Part shown: positions 36,656-46,285 of the stretch, one piece after another
Layout: every line of letters begins with the position of its first letter
How positions within the stretch are numbered: position 1 is the stretch's first letter
Assembly (NCBI GenBank): GCA_002295635.1
Contig: DBHK01000026.1
Span: 90,314-154,313, forward strand
Origin: UBA830 sp002295635
GTDB lineage: Bacteria; Pseudomonadota; Alphaproteobacteria; MPNO01; UBA830
Direction of reading: 5' to 3'
DNA: 64,000 nucleotides
Translations under genes and position numbers: made by a program
Notes under the pieces: generated by a model
What the model saw: only the letters and a program-made list of their open reading frames with translations
Told to the model about the DNA's origin: nothing
Database searches by the model: none

Positions 36656-37845
36656 CAGGCTGCCATTTGAGCTTCGTTATGACCATACAGCCATTTGAGC
36701 TGATAGTAGTAATCATCGGCCGTCATGCTACCCATGATTTCGTTCCTAAGCTTCCTATGAACGCCGTCGACGTGAAACCAGTTATCACCAAGCTGCCGCG
36801 AACCGATTTGAATACGAGCCGTGCGAACAACGCGACGTTCTTGATAGATGGCTAGCGCAGCGTCCAGATCGTCTGCGTTTCGCTCAATTGTGCGCGATAA
36901 GCAAACACCGTCTTCAAGAGCCATGCAGGCACCCTGCGCATAATATTGCAGGGTTGGATGTGCTGCATCTCCCAGAAGCACGGCACGACCGTCAATCCAA
37001 TTTTCGACCGGTGCACGGTCGCACAAAACCCAAACCCTCCAGTCTTCGCTGAGGTCGATAAGCCTGCGCGGGGTATCATGTATATGATCGAAGTTCGCAT
37101 GCACCTCAGCTCGGGACAGTGGCTCACCAGCTAACACTTCGGTTGCATCGTTGGCCTTAGTGATCACAAGGTTAAATACCTTCCAACCCGATAACGGATA
37201 ATGCACTAGGTGACAATTTGGTCCCATCCATAGGGTCGCTGCATTCCAGCGCAGATCTTCCGGCATCGCGTCAACTGGTATCACTGCTCGGTATGTCGAG
37301 TGCCCCGAAACGCGCGGCGCCCCATCGCCGACTACCTTCGCCCTTATGGCGGAATGAAGGCCATCAGCACCAACCAAAAGATCACCGGTCACGCTATCGC
37401 CCGATGCGAGATGCGCCGTAGCACTGGTGCCATCCTGATCGTAGCCAATAACTTCCGAATTTACGCACAGCTCTATCAGCGTGTTTTCTTTGCACGCCTT
37501 AACCATCTCCTTATGCAGGTCGGCCCGGTGGACGACAGCATATGGATTCCCAAACCTTGCCCGAAACTCATCGTCGAGAGGAATATGATTGACCTCTTCA
37601 CCCGTAATTGCATCCATAAAACGTAGCTTCTCGACGTATACCGCTTGTTTCCGCGCGCCTGAGCCAACACCCAGATAATCGAAAGAATGAAAAGCGTTAG
37701 GTCCAAGCTGAATACCAGCGCCAATTTCCCCTAGTTGCGGCGCCTTTTCGAGAACAGTAACCGATTTACCGACTTTGGCTAAGCCCAATGCTGCGGCCAA
37801 ACCTCCAAGGCCTCCCCCCGCGATCACAACTTTAGTCGGCTCCAT
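36655..37845 (-). CDS. FAD-dependent aromatic hydroxylase, 3-hydroxybenzoate 6-monooxygenase-like
   Basis: 396-residue class A flavoprotein monooxygenase. It has the FAD dinucleotide motif GGGLGGLAAA (10-19), the DG motif GADGLHSAIR and the GD motif GDAAHPTLQYYAQGACMALEDG region. The last part (DDYYYQLKWLYGH) and the LGEIGAGIQLGPNAF and HRADLHKE stretches recall 3-hydroxybenzoate 6-hydroxylase, which makes gentisate, more than salicylate hydroxylase; 6-hydroxynicotinate 3-monooxygenase is the main alternative. No gentisate dioxygenase is seen in the window. Ribosome site AAGGG precedes the start. It is co-transcribed with the MarR gene. Confidence 0.85.
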   Translation of the reverse strand: MEPTKVVIAGGGLGGLAAALGLAKVGKSVTVLEKAPQLGEIGAGIQLGPNAFHSFDYLGVGSGARKQAVYVEKLRFMDAITGEEVNHIPLDDEFRARFGNPYAVVHRADLHKEMVKACKENTLIELCVNSEVIGYDQDGTSATAHLASGDSVTGDLLVGADGLHSAIRAKVVGDGAPRVSGHSTYRAVIPVDAMPEDLRWNAATLWMGPNCHLVHYPLSGWKVFNLVITKANDATEVLAGEPLSRAEVHANFDHIHDTPRRLIDLSEDWRVWVLCDRAPVENWIDGRAVLLGDAAHPTLQYYAQGACMALEDGVCLSRTIERNADDLDAALAIYQERRVVRTARIQIGSRQLGDNWFHVDGVHRKLRNEIMGSMTADDYYYQLKWLYGHNEAQMAA

Positions 37846-37868
37846 TTTTTAACCCTTCATAAGAAAAT

Positions 37869-37900
37869 ATACTCAGTAGTATGCTCACAATACTGAGTAT
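37869..37900. promoter_or_regulatory. Probable MarR operator, perfect inverted repeat
   Basis: ATACTCAGTA and its exact complement TACTGAGTAT are separated by 12 bases, giving arm centres 22 bases (about two helical turns) apart. The element lies 24 bases upstream of the flavoprotein start on the minus strand, in the position of a promoter/operator, and the operon encodes a MarR protein. It is therefore the natural candidate for its binding site; this is inferred from position and symmetry. Confidence 0.65.
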
Positions 37901-38035
37901 TGCAACGTCAACTATCTAAAATTGGACGACCTAACGGTCCAAATACCACAAAGAAGCGCTAAAATCTTTTATCTGAAAGAAAAACAGATATTAAACGCTT
38001 ACGCACACAATTTATTATGTATCGACCCTCGCGGA

Positions 38036-39679
38036 TTAATCCGTCCCACGTAAAGCAAGATCACGAAGTTCGGAACGCAAAATCTTTCCGTTCACTGTCT
38101 TGGGTAATCCAGCATCAAACGAAACCACCCGCGGATACATGTACGGTGCAGCGTTTAATTTCACAAAATTCTGCAACTCAACGATCAAATCTCCGCCAGG
38201 ATTGTAGTCCGGATGGGTTACTATATGGGCTTTTACAACCATGCCGCGTTTGCCGGTGGGGTCGGGCGCTGGAACACAAGCACATTCGACCACCGCATCG
38301 TGCTGTAAAAGAACGCTCTCAACTTGGACTGGCGATATATTGTAGCCGGCTGAAATAATCATCTCATCTGCCCTGGCTACATAATGAAAATCACCACCCT
38401 CGTCGCGCCAGACAATATCTTGATAAACATTCCAACCATTTCTGATGATTTTTTCTTGATGTTCAGGTTTATTCCAGTAAACGCTGCCGGTTGGACCTTT
38501 CATGGCAAACAATCCATGTTCACCGTCGGGCATTACTTCAAAGGTATCAGGATCTAGTACAGCGACCTCGTACCCAGGAACGGCATGTCCTATTGTTGCC
38601 TTGTTCGGTAATTCGTTGGGACTAGTCGAGGTAACAAAGCAATGTAGTGATTCAGTTGTACCTAGAAATTGCTCGAGAGGAACACCTGTCACCTCATCCC
38701 AGAGCCGCTCAACTTCCTCCGTCAGAGGCTCTCCGCCCGTCATTGGGTGTACGATTGAAGATATATCCGCGCCGGTTTCTCGGATTAGATGCGCCAGCCG
38801 ATTATAGTAAGAGACAACACCTGCGAAGATTGTGACGTTGTATTGTTGGATTTGTTCAAGCGCTATTTCGGGCGATTTGTCAGGTTCAAGAACCGCCGCA
38901 TGGCCCAGACGAAGTGGGAAATAAACAAACATCCCAAAGCCTAACGCAAATGCAATAGATGGAGGGCCACTCAAAACATCATTAGGTTCCGGTGCAATGC
39001 AATGCCGCCAATAAGTGTCACATATCGCGAGCATATCTCGATGACAATGAATCGCTCCTTTCGGCGCTCCTGTACTGCCAGAAGTATAGAGAAACAGGCA
39101 TAGTTCTTCTGCATCCATGTCTGCGAACTCAGGCAAAACACGCTCTTCAGGCATAAATTCCTGTAATCCCCTACAACGACCTTCCGGATCAACGTTTAAG
39201 GCCATCACTTTAGTAGCTCCGTCACGACTGTCAGCGACAGGTAGGGCTTCCTGAAGCAAATTTGGTGTCGAAATCAGTAGCCGAGCGTCTGCGTCGTTTG
39301 CTCGATAGACCAGGTCATCTGCTCTGAGCTGCACATAAGTAGGCATTGCAACCGCACCAATCGCCTGCACTGCTAGAAGCGTGATCACTAAATCAATTGT
39401 GTCAGGAATTCTCAGGATGACAACGTCACCTCGACCAACGCCAGCTGAAACCAGAGCCACCATTGTCTTTCCCACAGACGTCTCCAATTGCTCAAACGTG
39501 TACTCAAAGCCATTGCAATAGTATACTACGCGATCCATCCACCCGTTCTCCCGCGCATGTTCAAAGACGGTTTTGACCGCATTTAGACGTTCTGGGTAAA
39601 CCAGCTCCGGCAAATCAAAGTGGAGTTCCGGGGATGCTCCTTCTGGAGCAAGGTCAATGTATTTACGTTTGCCGGACAT
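38036..39679 (-). CDS. Benzoate/2-aminobenzoate-CoA ligase-like AMP-dependent synthetase
   Basis: 547-residue adenylate-forming enzyme that makes an aromatic acyl-CoA from acid, ATP and CoA. The phosphate loop YTSGSTGAPKG lies at 198-208, the GTTES motif and YVARADEMIISAGYNISP hinge follow, and the catalytic Lys is in KTVNGKILRSELR near the end. The opening LPELVYPERLNAVKTVFE and LRIPDTIDLVIT resemble 2-aminobenzoate- and benzoate-CoA ligases more than acetyl-CoA synthetase. It starts 1 base after the luciferase-like gene's stop, so both are one operon. Confidence 0.88.
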   Translation of the reverse strand: MSGKRKYIDLAPEGASPELHFDLPELVYPERLNAVKTVFEHARENGWMDRVVYYCNGFEYTFEQLETSVGKTMVALVSAGVGRGDVVILRIPDTIDLVITLLAVQAIGAVAMPTYVQLRADDLVYRANDADARLLISTPNLLQEALPVADSRDGATKVMALNVDPEGRCRGLQEFMPEERVLPEFADMDAEELCLFLYTSGSTGAPKGAIHCHRDMLAICDTYWRHCIAPEPNDVLSGPPSIAFALGFGMFVYFPLRLGHAAVLEPDKSPEIALEQIQQYNVTIFAGVVSYYNRLAHLIRETGADISSIVHPMTGGEPLTEEVERLWDEVTGVPLEQFLGTTESLHCFVTSTSPNELPNKATIGHAVPGYEVAVLDPDTFEVMPDGEHGLFAMKGPTGSVYWNKPEHQEKIIRNGWNVYQDIVWRDEGGDFHYVARADEMIISAGYNISPVQVESVLLQHDAVVECACVPAPDPTGKRGMVVKAHIVTHPDYNPGGDLIVELQNFVKLNAAPYMYPRVVSFDAGLPKTVNGKILRSELRDLALRGTD

Positions 39680-39680
39680 A

Positions 39681-40748
39681 TCAGCGATGTAATAAAGGCA
39701 AAACCTGATCAGCGATTTTCTTCATCTGTCCAAATTGATCTGGATCACCAATCACCAATTGAAAATGGGTGACGCCAATACCGATAAACTCGTTCAGTCT
39801 CGAGGCAATATTCTCAGGCGGTCCAGCAACCGCCCAGCGGTCTACAACATCGTCTCTTATCGGCGGCCCATGAAAATCCTCAAGATGGCTGTGAACAGAT
39901 TCCCAGCCCTCGCGGGGACTGTCTTTTACGCAGCTAAAACAGTTGAAAGCGCGCCCATATTTCCGCCCGTTGCCCTTTTCAGCCGCCAATTTCTCAATGG
40001 TCGCGTAGTGATTAGCATATTCTTCCGGCGTTACGTGAGGCGTAATCCATCCATCGCCGTAATCAACTACTCGGCTTAATTTTCCAGGTAGATACTTGCC
40101 GGCATTATGTTCCTTCCAGCCATGATGGACAGGCCCACCGGGCTGCGTTGGAAAATAGATACCAGATCCCACAAGAACTGGTGGCACCTCCATCGGGCGT
40201 GCAGAACCTAGTGTGATTTCGTTAAAGTTGAAATAGTCACCTCTGTAGGTAACCTTGTCCTCAGACCATAGGCGGCGCATGATGTCGAGACATTCATCGA
40301 ACACCTTCCCTCTTTTTTTGTAGAGCTCCGCCGGATTAAGGGTCGTATCATGCTTCAGACACGCAAGTCCTTCGAATTCTCGTTTGATCAGCGTTGGCGT
40401 GCCGGCGCCCATACCTACCCCCATAATTGCGCGCCCTTCAGAGATTTCATATAACGTACCCCATTGCTGGGCCGTCATTACGGGGTTGCGGACCTGAGGT
40501 GTTAGAATACCTGTACATAGGTTTATTTTTCTCGTTTTTCCGGCTACCGCTGTTAGTGCATTGATCGGACAAAATGATGCTGTCGTACGCCGGCCCATCA
40601 TCGCATCATGCACCCAGACACCGTCAAAGCCCATTGCTTCCGCCTCAACGCCTGCCTTAATCAGATCATGTATCGAATAGGTCTTACCGGTAATTCCCTG
40701 AACATTATTGATCGATACCCCTACCATGATTTCTTCACTCAACGGCAT
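39681..40748 (-). CDS. LLM class flavin-dependent oxidoreductase
   Basis: 355 residues of the bacterial luciferase-like TIM-barrel family, which uses reduced flavin (FMNH2 or F420) for oxygenation or hydride transfer. The family landmarks AMGFDGVWVHDAM, INLCTGILTPQVRNP and RAIMGVGMGAG are visible, as is the C-terminal TPEEYANHYATIEKL. It is the first gene of an operon with the CoA ligase and is divergent from the Dabb gene. In ring-cleaving pathways for N-methylated pyridines such enzymes open the ring; here that remains a suggestion. Confidence 0.88.
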   Translation of the reverse strand: MPLSEEIMVGVSINNVQGITGKTYSIHDLIKAGVEAEAMGFDGVWVHDAMMGRRTTASFCPINALTAVAGKTRKINLCTGILTPQVRNPVMTAQQWGTLYEISEGRAIMGVGMGAGTPTLIKREFEGLACLKHDTTLNPAELYKKRGKVFDECLDIMRRLWSEDKVTYRGDYFNFNEITLGSARPMEVPPVLVGSGIYFPTQPGGPVHHGWKEHNAGKYLPGKLSRVVDYGDGWITPHVTPEEYANHYATIEKLAAEKGNGRKYGRAFNCFSCVKDSPREGWESVHSHLEDFHGPPIRDDVVDRWAVAGPPENIASRLNEFIGIGVTHFQLVIGDPDQFGQMKKIADQVLPLLHR

Positions 40749-40884
40749 CCTTACCTCTTCCTCTCAAGTGCATTAAGTTTGTGGTAAATAATCGCATCCT
40801 CGCTTACTCCCGACAAGGGCAGCACTTGTTAGCTGAAGGCGAAGCATGCACGATACCAGCGGAAACAAACCGGAAGGACAAAGA

Positions 40885-41181
40885 ATGACGGTACAACATA
40901 TCGTAATGCTCGGATTTAATGATGGTGTTGACAAAGAAACAAAAAAACATGCATTAGCCGCCGTCAACGCACTAAAAGGAAAGATCGATGGGATAGAGAG
41001 GATCGAGTGCGGGGAGGATTTTTCAGGACGTGCTGGTGATATCACCCACGCTTTCATTGTTACGATGCGAGACAGAGATACGCTCACGGCGTACGGACCA
41101 CATCCAGCGCACAAGGAAGTACAGGAAATCTTGCACCCAGTCGTTAAAACCCTCTTGGTAGTTGATTTCGAACCGTCGTAA
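40885..41181 (+). CDS. Dabb (stress-responsive alpha-beta barrel) domain protein
   Basis: 98 residues from the ATG at 40885, which has GGAAGGA upstream; a start at 40846 would add 13 unrelated residues. The Dabb fold (ferredoxin-like dimer) shows VQHIVMLGFNDGV at the start and AYGPHPAHKEVQEILHP with a conserved His region near the end. Members degrade or bind small aromatic or polyketide compounds. It is divergent from the LLM/ligase operon by about 136 bases, so it is probably part of the same regulated region. Confidence 0.85.
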   Translation: MTVQHIVMLGFNDGVDKETKKHALAAVNALKGKIDGIERIECGEDFSGRAGDITHAFIVTMRDRDTLTAYGPHPAHKEVQEILHPVVKTLLVVDFEPS

Positions 41182-41351
41182 TTTAGCTTACGGGGCGACA
41201 TGCCAACCACCGAGGAAACTTGGATCTGAGTAGCCACTTCGGTCGGACAATGGGGTCGGTCTCAGCTGCCCGACCGTTCTATGCTAATTTCACTCTGAGC
41301 CCGGGCCATGATCCTTAAAACCCGCAACTTCCAGGACAAATTTTCCGTTTC

Positions 41352-42617
41352 ATGATCAAAGAAGAAATCACCGAACCTTCATCTCACGACACCCGGTCTT
41401 ATGCTGCGCTTCGCTATCCAGCCTCGCGCAAATACCTATTGGGCGCAGCGTTAGCGATGATGGCCGATAGCGTAGAACACGTTATCAGCTATTGGATCAT
41501 CTTTAATGTATTTGAGTCCCCCTCCCTAGCCGGCTTCGCCGTAATAGCGCATTGGTTGCCATTTCTTCTTGGGTCTTTGTGGGCGGGTGCTTTGGCAGAC
41601 CGATACGATCCGCGGCGTATCATCCAAGCCGGCATGATCCTGTTTATGATAGTATCGCTTGGTTGGGGTATACTATTCGCTACGGATAGCCTCGAGAAAT
41701 GGCATGCCGTAATCCTACTCATTGTTCACGGTTTTGCGGGAGTGCTGTGGGCACCGGCAGGTCAGGTGCTGGTCCACGACGTGGTCGGCAACCGACAGCT
41801 ACAAAGTGCGATCCGACTTCTCGCAACATCTCGGACCCTAGGACTTCTCTTAGGTCCTGCGGTCGGTGGTGCTATGATAATCACCGTCGGCCCGACAGTC
41901 GGCATTTTCATCAACGTTCTCATATATCTCCCATTGACCCTTTGGCTATTTAAAAATCCGAAAGAAATTAATACAGATAGAGAAGTTTCCGCTGCCGCCA
42001 TGTCAAGTTTTCGAGACATGTTCGAAACATTACGAAAAATTTCGGGGATTCCGGTTGTATTTTCGATGACCTTTCTGGCCGGCCTCGCTGCCTTCTTTGT
42101 AGGCAACGCACACGAACCCCAAATGCCAGAATTTGCTCGAAACCTCGGGTACGGCGGCGAAGGTCTATATTATAGCTTGCTGCTGGCAGCCAACGCTATC
42201 GGCGCCATGACGGCGGGTATTATCCTCGAAGCCGGCAGCATGTTGCCTGCCAAAACGCGTACCTCATTCATATTAGGTGGTCTTTGGGCGTTCGCGATAC
42301 TTTGCTTCGCAATTTCTGAAAATTTTATTCTCGCTTTTGCTCTTCTGATATGTGCCGGCTTCCTTGATCTTTCATTCAATTCGATGACACGAACGCTCGC
42401 CCAACTTCATTCCCCCCCGGAAATACGTGGTCGTGCAATTGGTCTTTTCAATGTCGGCAGTCTGGGATTTCGCACTTTCAGCGGGTTTACCATCGGTTTC
42501 GGTGGCGGACTAATCGGTATTCATTGGTCGCTTTGTTTAAGCGCCTTCGTTCTTCTCTTTTCCATGGTTACGCTATTCCTCTGGGCGCGACCCAAAGGTG
42601 TTATGGAAAAAGCGTGA
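41352..42617 (+). CDS. MFS transporter (DHA3-like)
   Basis: 421 residues with about twelve transmembrane helices. GALADRYDPRRIIQAGM fits the conserved loop between helices 2 and 3 and DVVGNRQLQSAIRLLATSR the helix 5-6 region of the DHA3 drug-efflux branch. The third MFS gene of the catabolic region. It converges on molybdenum hydroxylase copy 3 after about 155 bases of non-coding DNA. Confidence 0.88.
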   Translation: MIKEEITEPSSHDTRSYAALRYPASRKYLLGAALAMMADSVEHVISYWIIFNVFESPSLAGFAVIAHWLPFLLGSLWAGALADRYDPRRIIQAGMILFMIVSLGWGILFATDSLEKWHAVILLIVHGFAGVLWAPAGQVLVHDVVGNRQLQSAIRLLATSRTLGLLLGPAVGGAMIITVGPTVGIFINVLIYLPLTLWLFKNPKEINTDREVSAAAMSSFRDMFETLRKISGIPVVFSMTFLAGLAAFFVGNAHEPQMPEFARNLGYGGEGLYYSLLLAANAIGAMTAGIILEAGSMLPAKTRTSFILGGLWAFAILCFAISENFILAFALLICAGFLDLSFNSMTRTLAQLHSPPEIRGRAIGLFNVGSLGFRTFSGFTIGFGGGLIGIHWSLCLSAFVLLFSMVTLFLWARPKGVMEKA

Positions 42618-42772
42618 GACGAACGTGATAGATAGAAATTTAGCCAGAAGTGCATGCTCTCACAGAAGGAAGCATCCGAAATGGTAAGATAATCGGGAAA
42701 TCCCTTGATATTAACTATTGAACAGAAAAATTAAGAGCTCGGGAGAAGTCCAGATCCGAGAAGTGCCAGCCC

Positions 42773-45145
42773 CTATTCACGCGCTGCTGAAATGACATCG
42801 AGAATGTGTTCCGGCGTGAAAGGTTGCTTAGTTACCTGGGCGCCAAGTGGTCGAAGTGCATCATTCACAGCACACCAAAGAGCAGCGATTGCGCCTATCG
42901 TCCCACTCTCTCCAATCCCATTAGCCCCAAGTTCTGTATTACTGAGCGGCGTTTCAACATGGGCAATTTTTATGTCAGGCATTTCGCCGGACATAGGCAA
43001 GAGATAGTCTGCCAATGTCGCATTCAGAAGTTGCCCCGTTTCGTCGTATTGACTGTGCTCGAAAAGGGTGTTCCCGATCCCTTGAATTACGCCTCCGCGT
43101 ATCTGCTCATCGACCATCAACGGATTAACCACACGACCGCAATCATCGGCGACCCACCAACCAAGAAGCTTAATAAAACCTGTGTCGATATCGACCTCGA
43201 TATGCGCTCCTTGGACACCATTTGCAATGTAATAAGGGCTATCCGGGACATGATGACGGGTGACCATAAGCTCAGGTTGACTCCCGCTGGGCAGAGTATC
43301 TTGTCGGAAGTACCCAACTTTTGCGAGCTCAGCCAGATCCATACGTGCATCACCGGACGCAACGTCACGAATCTCACCCCTCTCCAGGGTAAGAGAATCC
43401 GCCGACGTCTGCAATATAGAAGCTGCGAGATCGAGAATATTCTCTTTCAAAGCCTTTCCCGCCTGCAACGCCGCCTCGCCACCCATCGCCATCCCTCGAG
43501 AAGCCCAAGCGCCGCCGCCGTAAGGGGTTGTCGCACTATCGCCAGAGATAACATCGATGGAATCCATACCAATACCGAGCTGATCGCCCACAATCTGTGC
43601 GATCCCGGTCAGGGTGCCCTGACCTTGATCAGTTGCGCTAGTCATAACCCGAACAACCCCGGACGGCTCCAGTTTTACTGTACAACCATCCTGAGTAGAT
43701 ACTCGCGCACCCGACGGTCCGTAATACACAGGTCCAAATGCAGCAGCCTCGACGAACGTTGCCACGCCAACGCCCCGCCAAATATTCCTTTTTCGGCCTT
43801 GGGCTTGATCAGCCCTCAAATCGGCGTAATTCATGATTCCGATACAAGCGTCGAGACACCTATGAAGCGACATAAACTTCGCCGCATAACCACCTACGCT
43901 TGTTAGAGGGTAATCCTCATCCTTGTGATAATTTAAACGACGAAACTCAACTGGATCTATTTCTGCTTTCGCGGCGGCTTGATCGACTAGCACTTCAGTG
44001 ACCGCGCAACCCACTGGAACACCAACACCACGGAACATGCCCACAATGCCTTTATTGACATAAGCAACCCGGGTGCGGGCATGGTAATCTGTCAGAGCAT
44101 AGGGAGCGGCAGCACAAGCGATTGCCATCATCCCCTCTGCTAAACCGAAACGGATATAAGCTGTGTAGGGCCCAACAGATAGCGCATTCTCAAAGTCCAT
44201 CGACGTGATTTTACCATCGGCATTAACTCCCATCTTGGCAGTCCCAAGGTGATCGCGTGTTTGGCAGTCGGCAACGAAAGACTCTAGCCGGTCAGCAGTA
44301 AATTTCACGGGTTTCCCCAGAATTTTGGCGATAGCAGCAACGGCAAGCTCTTCACCGTGGACATTTATCTTAAGCCCAAAACCACCACCAATGTCCGGTG
44401 TAATCACCCGTACCTTATGTTCTGGTATGTCGAGATGACGGGAGAAGACATCCTGCATCTGATAGGGTGATTGGTGAGAATGATGCACCGTCAAACGTTC
44501 TTCAACGGTGTCCCAGTACGCAAGAATGGCGCGTCCTTCAAGCGTAACTGCAGTATGCCGGCCAAACTCGAATTCATGCTCCACCGTAAATTTAGCCGTC
44601 TCAAAGGCCGAGGCGGCGTCACCAGTAATCACTGTGTGTTCAAAACATTGATTATCGCCCAGTTCTGGGTGGATTGGCGGAGATGATTGATCAAGCGCCT
44701 CCATAATATCCATGACTACGGGAAGTTCTTCGTAGGAAACGATTACTTGATCTGCCGCGTCCTCCGCCTGTGCTCGGGAGGCGGCGACAATCGCCGCTAT
44801 CGGCTCTCCCTGATAGCAGACGTGATCAATGGCCAATGCGTGTTGCGGTGCTGATTTATGCCCAGGTCTGTGGGCAGCAATGGCGATCATTGGTTTGCAA
44901 ATTTTCGAAACTTCGCTACCCGTGATCACACGAGTGACACCAGGAGCACTCTCCGCCGCGGACGCGTCTATATCGATGATCCTTGCGTGGCCGTAAGCAC
45001 TTCGAACAAATGCAATATAGAGCATATGGGGAAGAGAAATGTCGTCGGTATATTGTCCTCGCCCATGGATCAGCCGCTTCACGTTTTGGCGAGTTACCGC
45101 TCCGCCAACCAGCGTGGTTTTAGGCCGGCCTACCTCAACTGTCAC
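42773..45145 (-). CDS. Molybdenum hydroxylase large subunit, copy 3
   Basis: 790 residues. The catalytic Glu746 is in LGANGIGESG, and SATDQGQGTLTGIAQ and GGAWASRG correspond to the cofactor segments of copies 1 and 2. It is more diverged than those: the loop at the CO dehydrogenase Cys position reads MFRGVGVP rather than SQYRAVGHP, so its substrate pocket probably differs. The GTG start overlaps the stop of the 2Fe-2S gene by 4 bases (GTGA). No FAD subunit is adjacent. Confidence 0.92.
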   Translation of the reverse strand: MTVEVGRPKTTLVGGAVTRQNVKRLIHGRGQYTDDISLPHMLYIAFVRSAYGHARIIDIDASAAESAPGVTRVITGSEVSKICKPMIAIAAHRPGHKSAPQHALAIDHVCYQGEPIAAIVAASRAQAEDAADQVIVSYEELPVVMDIMEALDQSSPPIHPELGDNQCFEHTVITGDAASAFETAKFTVEHEFEFGRHTAVTLEGRAILAYWDTVEERLTVHHSHQSPYQMQDVFSRHLDIPEHKVRVITPDIGGGFGLKINVHGEELAVAAIAKILGKPVKFTADRLESFVADCQTRDHLGTAKMGVNADGKITSMDFENALSVGPYTAYIRFGLAEGMMAIACAAAPYALTDYHARTRVAYVNKGIVGMFRGVGVPVGCAVTEVLVDQAAAKAEIDPVEFRRLNYHKDEDYPLTSVGGYAAKFMSLHRCLDACIGIMNYADLRADQAQGRKRNIWRGVGVATFVEAAAFGPVYYGPSGARVSTQDGCTVKLEPSGVVRVMTSATDQGQGTLTGIAQIVGDQLGIGMDSIDVISGDSATTPYGGGAWASRGMAMGGEAALQAGKALKENILDLAASILQTSADSLTLERGEIRDVASGDARMDLAELAKVGYFRQDTLPSGSQPELMVTRHHVPDSPYYIANGVQGAHIEVDIDTGFIKLLGWWVADDCGRVVNPLMVDEQIRGGVIQGIGNTLFEHSQYDETGQLLNATLADYLLPMSGEMPDIKIAHVETPLSNTELGANGIGESGTIGAIAALWCAVNDALRPLGAQVTKQPFTPEHILDVISAARE

Positions 45146-45624
45146 ATCCCTACCCTTTTCTTCAGAGTTTCTTCTACTGCATCAATAATTGCCTGATAAC
45201 CAGTGCATCGACAAAGGTTACCCGATAAGTGATTGCGGATGGCCTCACGTTCGGGTCTACCGCCGGCAGAGAGAAGTTCAGCTGCAGTGATGACCATCCC
45301 CGGGGTGCAATAACCGCACTGCGCGGCGTTACGTAGCTCAAATTCTGCCTGCAGGTCAGCGACTTCTCCGCTATCGGAGAGGCCCTCGATAGTCACCACG
45401 TCCGCCCCATCGGCCTGCACCGCCAGCATTAAACAACCGCGTATCGCTGCACCGTTAACACGTACCGTGCACGCGCCACATACCCCATGCTCGCACGCGA
45501 GATGCGAACCAGTTAGACTGAGATCAAGTCGAAGAAAATCAACAAGGTGTCGCCTCACGGGCACTGTTCTCTCAAGGAGAGTCCCATTAACAGTTAGTGT
45601 TATTTTGGCGGTTTCCTCAGACAT
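45142..45624 (-). CDS. Molybdenum hydroxylase 2Fe-2S subunit (small), copy B
   Basis: 160 residues from the ATG at 45624, chosen by alignment with copy A (both begin MSEE and run into LTVNG/MTVNG); the frame extends nine codons upstream. The Cys ligands CEHGVCGAC, QCGYCTPGM and CRCTG are all present, in the same spacing as copy A. It is followed with a 4-base overlap by large-subunit copy 3, giving a two-gene S-L operon without an FAD subunit. Confidence 0.93.
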   Translation of the reverse strand: MSEETAKITLTVNGTLLERTVPVRRHLVDFLRLDLSLTGSHLACEHGVCGACTVRVNGAAIRGCLMLAVQADGADVVTIEGLSDSGEVADLQAEFELRNAAQCGYCTPGMVITAAELLSAGGRPEREAIRNHLSGNLCRCTGYQAIIDAVEETLKKRVGM

Positions 45625-45791
45625 ACCCCTATCATCGCATCTCGGGTCCAAGAGGAAAAGGTTGTGCCTCTATTCCTCTCTTATAGTATTACGCATAGAA
45701 GAAAGCTGCAGCGATTGGGGCGACCATAAGATCAGGATGGGTAAACAATCTATAAATAGAGTGCCGTTAATAGAATTAGAGAGGAAAACCC

Positions 45792-46232
45792 GTGCCATTT
45801 ACCAGTTCTATCAACACCATGTTCGAACTTGATGGGCGACTAGCTGCAGATACCGTTGATATTGGAAGGCTCAACCTTTGTCGCATTCTACTGATGAATG
45901 ATGTCCGTTATGCTTGGCTAATTTTAGTCCCTACTATACCGGAGCTAAATGAGATCACAGATCTCCGCCGTGACGACCGGATCCAGTTATCCGACGAGAC
46001 AAACATTGCCGCTAACATACTCAAAATTCTCTATAATCCATTGAAGATTAATATTGGGGTCCTGGGCAATATTGTCCGCCAGCTTCACATACATGTGGTT
46101 GGGCGCTCGGAGTGCGACCCCGCTTGGCCTGGCCCAGTTTGGGGGCATAGCCCGCCGGAGCCGTACTCAAAAGATGCACTTGAAATGCGCGTCCGTGAAG
46201 TCCGGAAACACCTTGATCATGGAAATGATTGA
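45792..46232 (+). CDS. HIT domain protein
   Basis: 146 residues with a histidine-triad fold. The motif is QLHIHVVGR: the first two His are kept but the third position of HxHxHxx is not His, as in a proteobacterial HIT subgroup that continues DPAWPGPVWG. HIT proteins hydrolyse nucleotide phosphoramidates or dinucleotides; activity here is uncertain. GTG start with AGAGGAAA upstream. It converges on HyuB with 53 bases between. Confidence 0.85.
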   Translation: MPFTSSINTMFELDGRLAADTVDIGRLNLCRILLMNDVRYAWLILVPTIPELNEITDLRRDDRIQLSDETNIAANILKILYNPLKINIGVLGNIVRQLHIHVVGRSECDPAWPGPVWGHSPPEPYSKDALEMRVREVRKHLDHGND

Positions 46233-46285
46233 TCCCCGCCGACCCGCAGAGTGTTTTCTGATTACAAACATAACTCCGAGGCATC

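Noticed and set aside
42806..43906. 366-residue open frame on the plus strand
   Set aside because: It is antisense to molybdenum hydroxylase large subunit copy 3, which has full catalytic motifs; the plus-strand translation is arginine- and histidine-rich without a family pattern.
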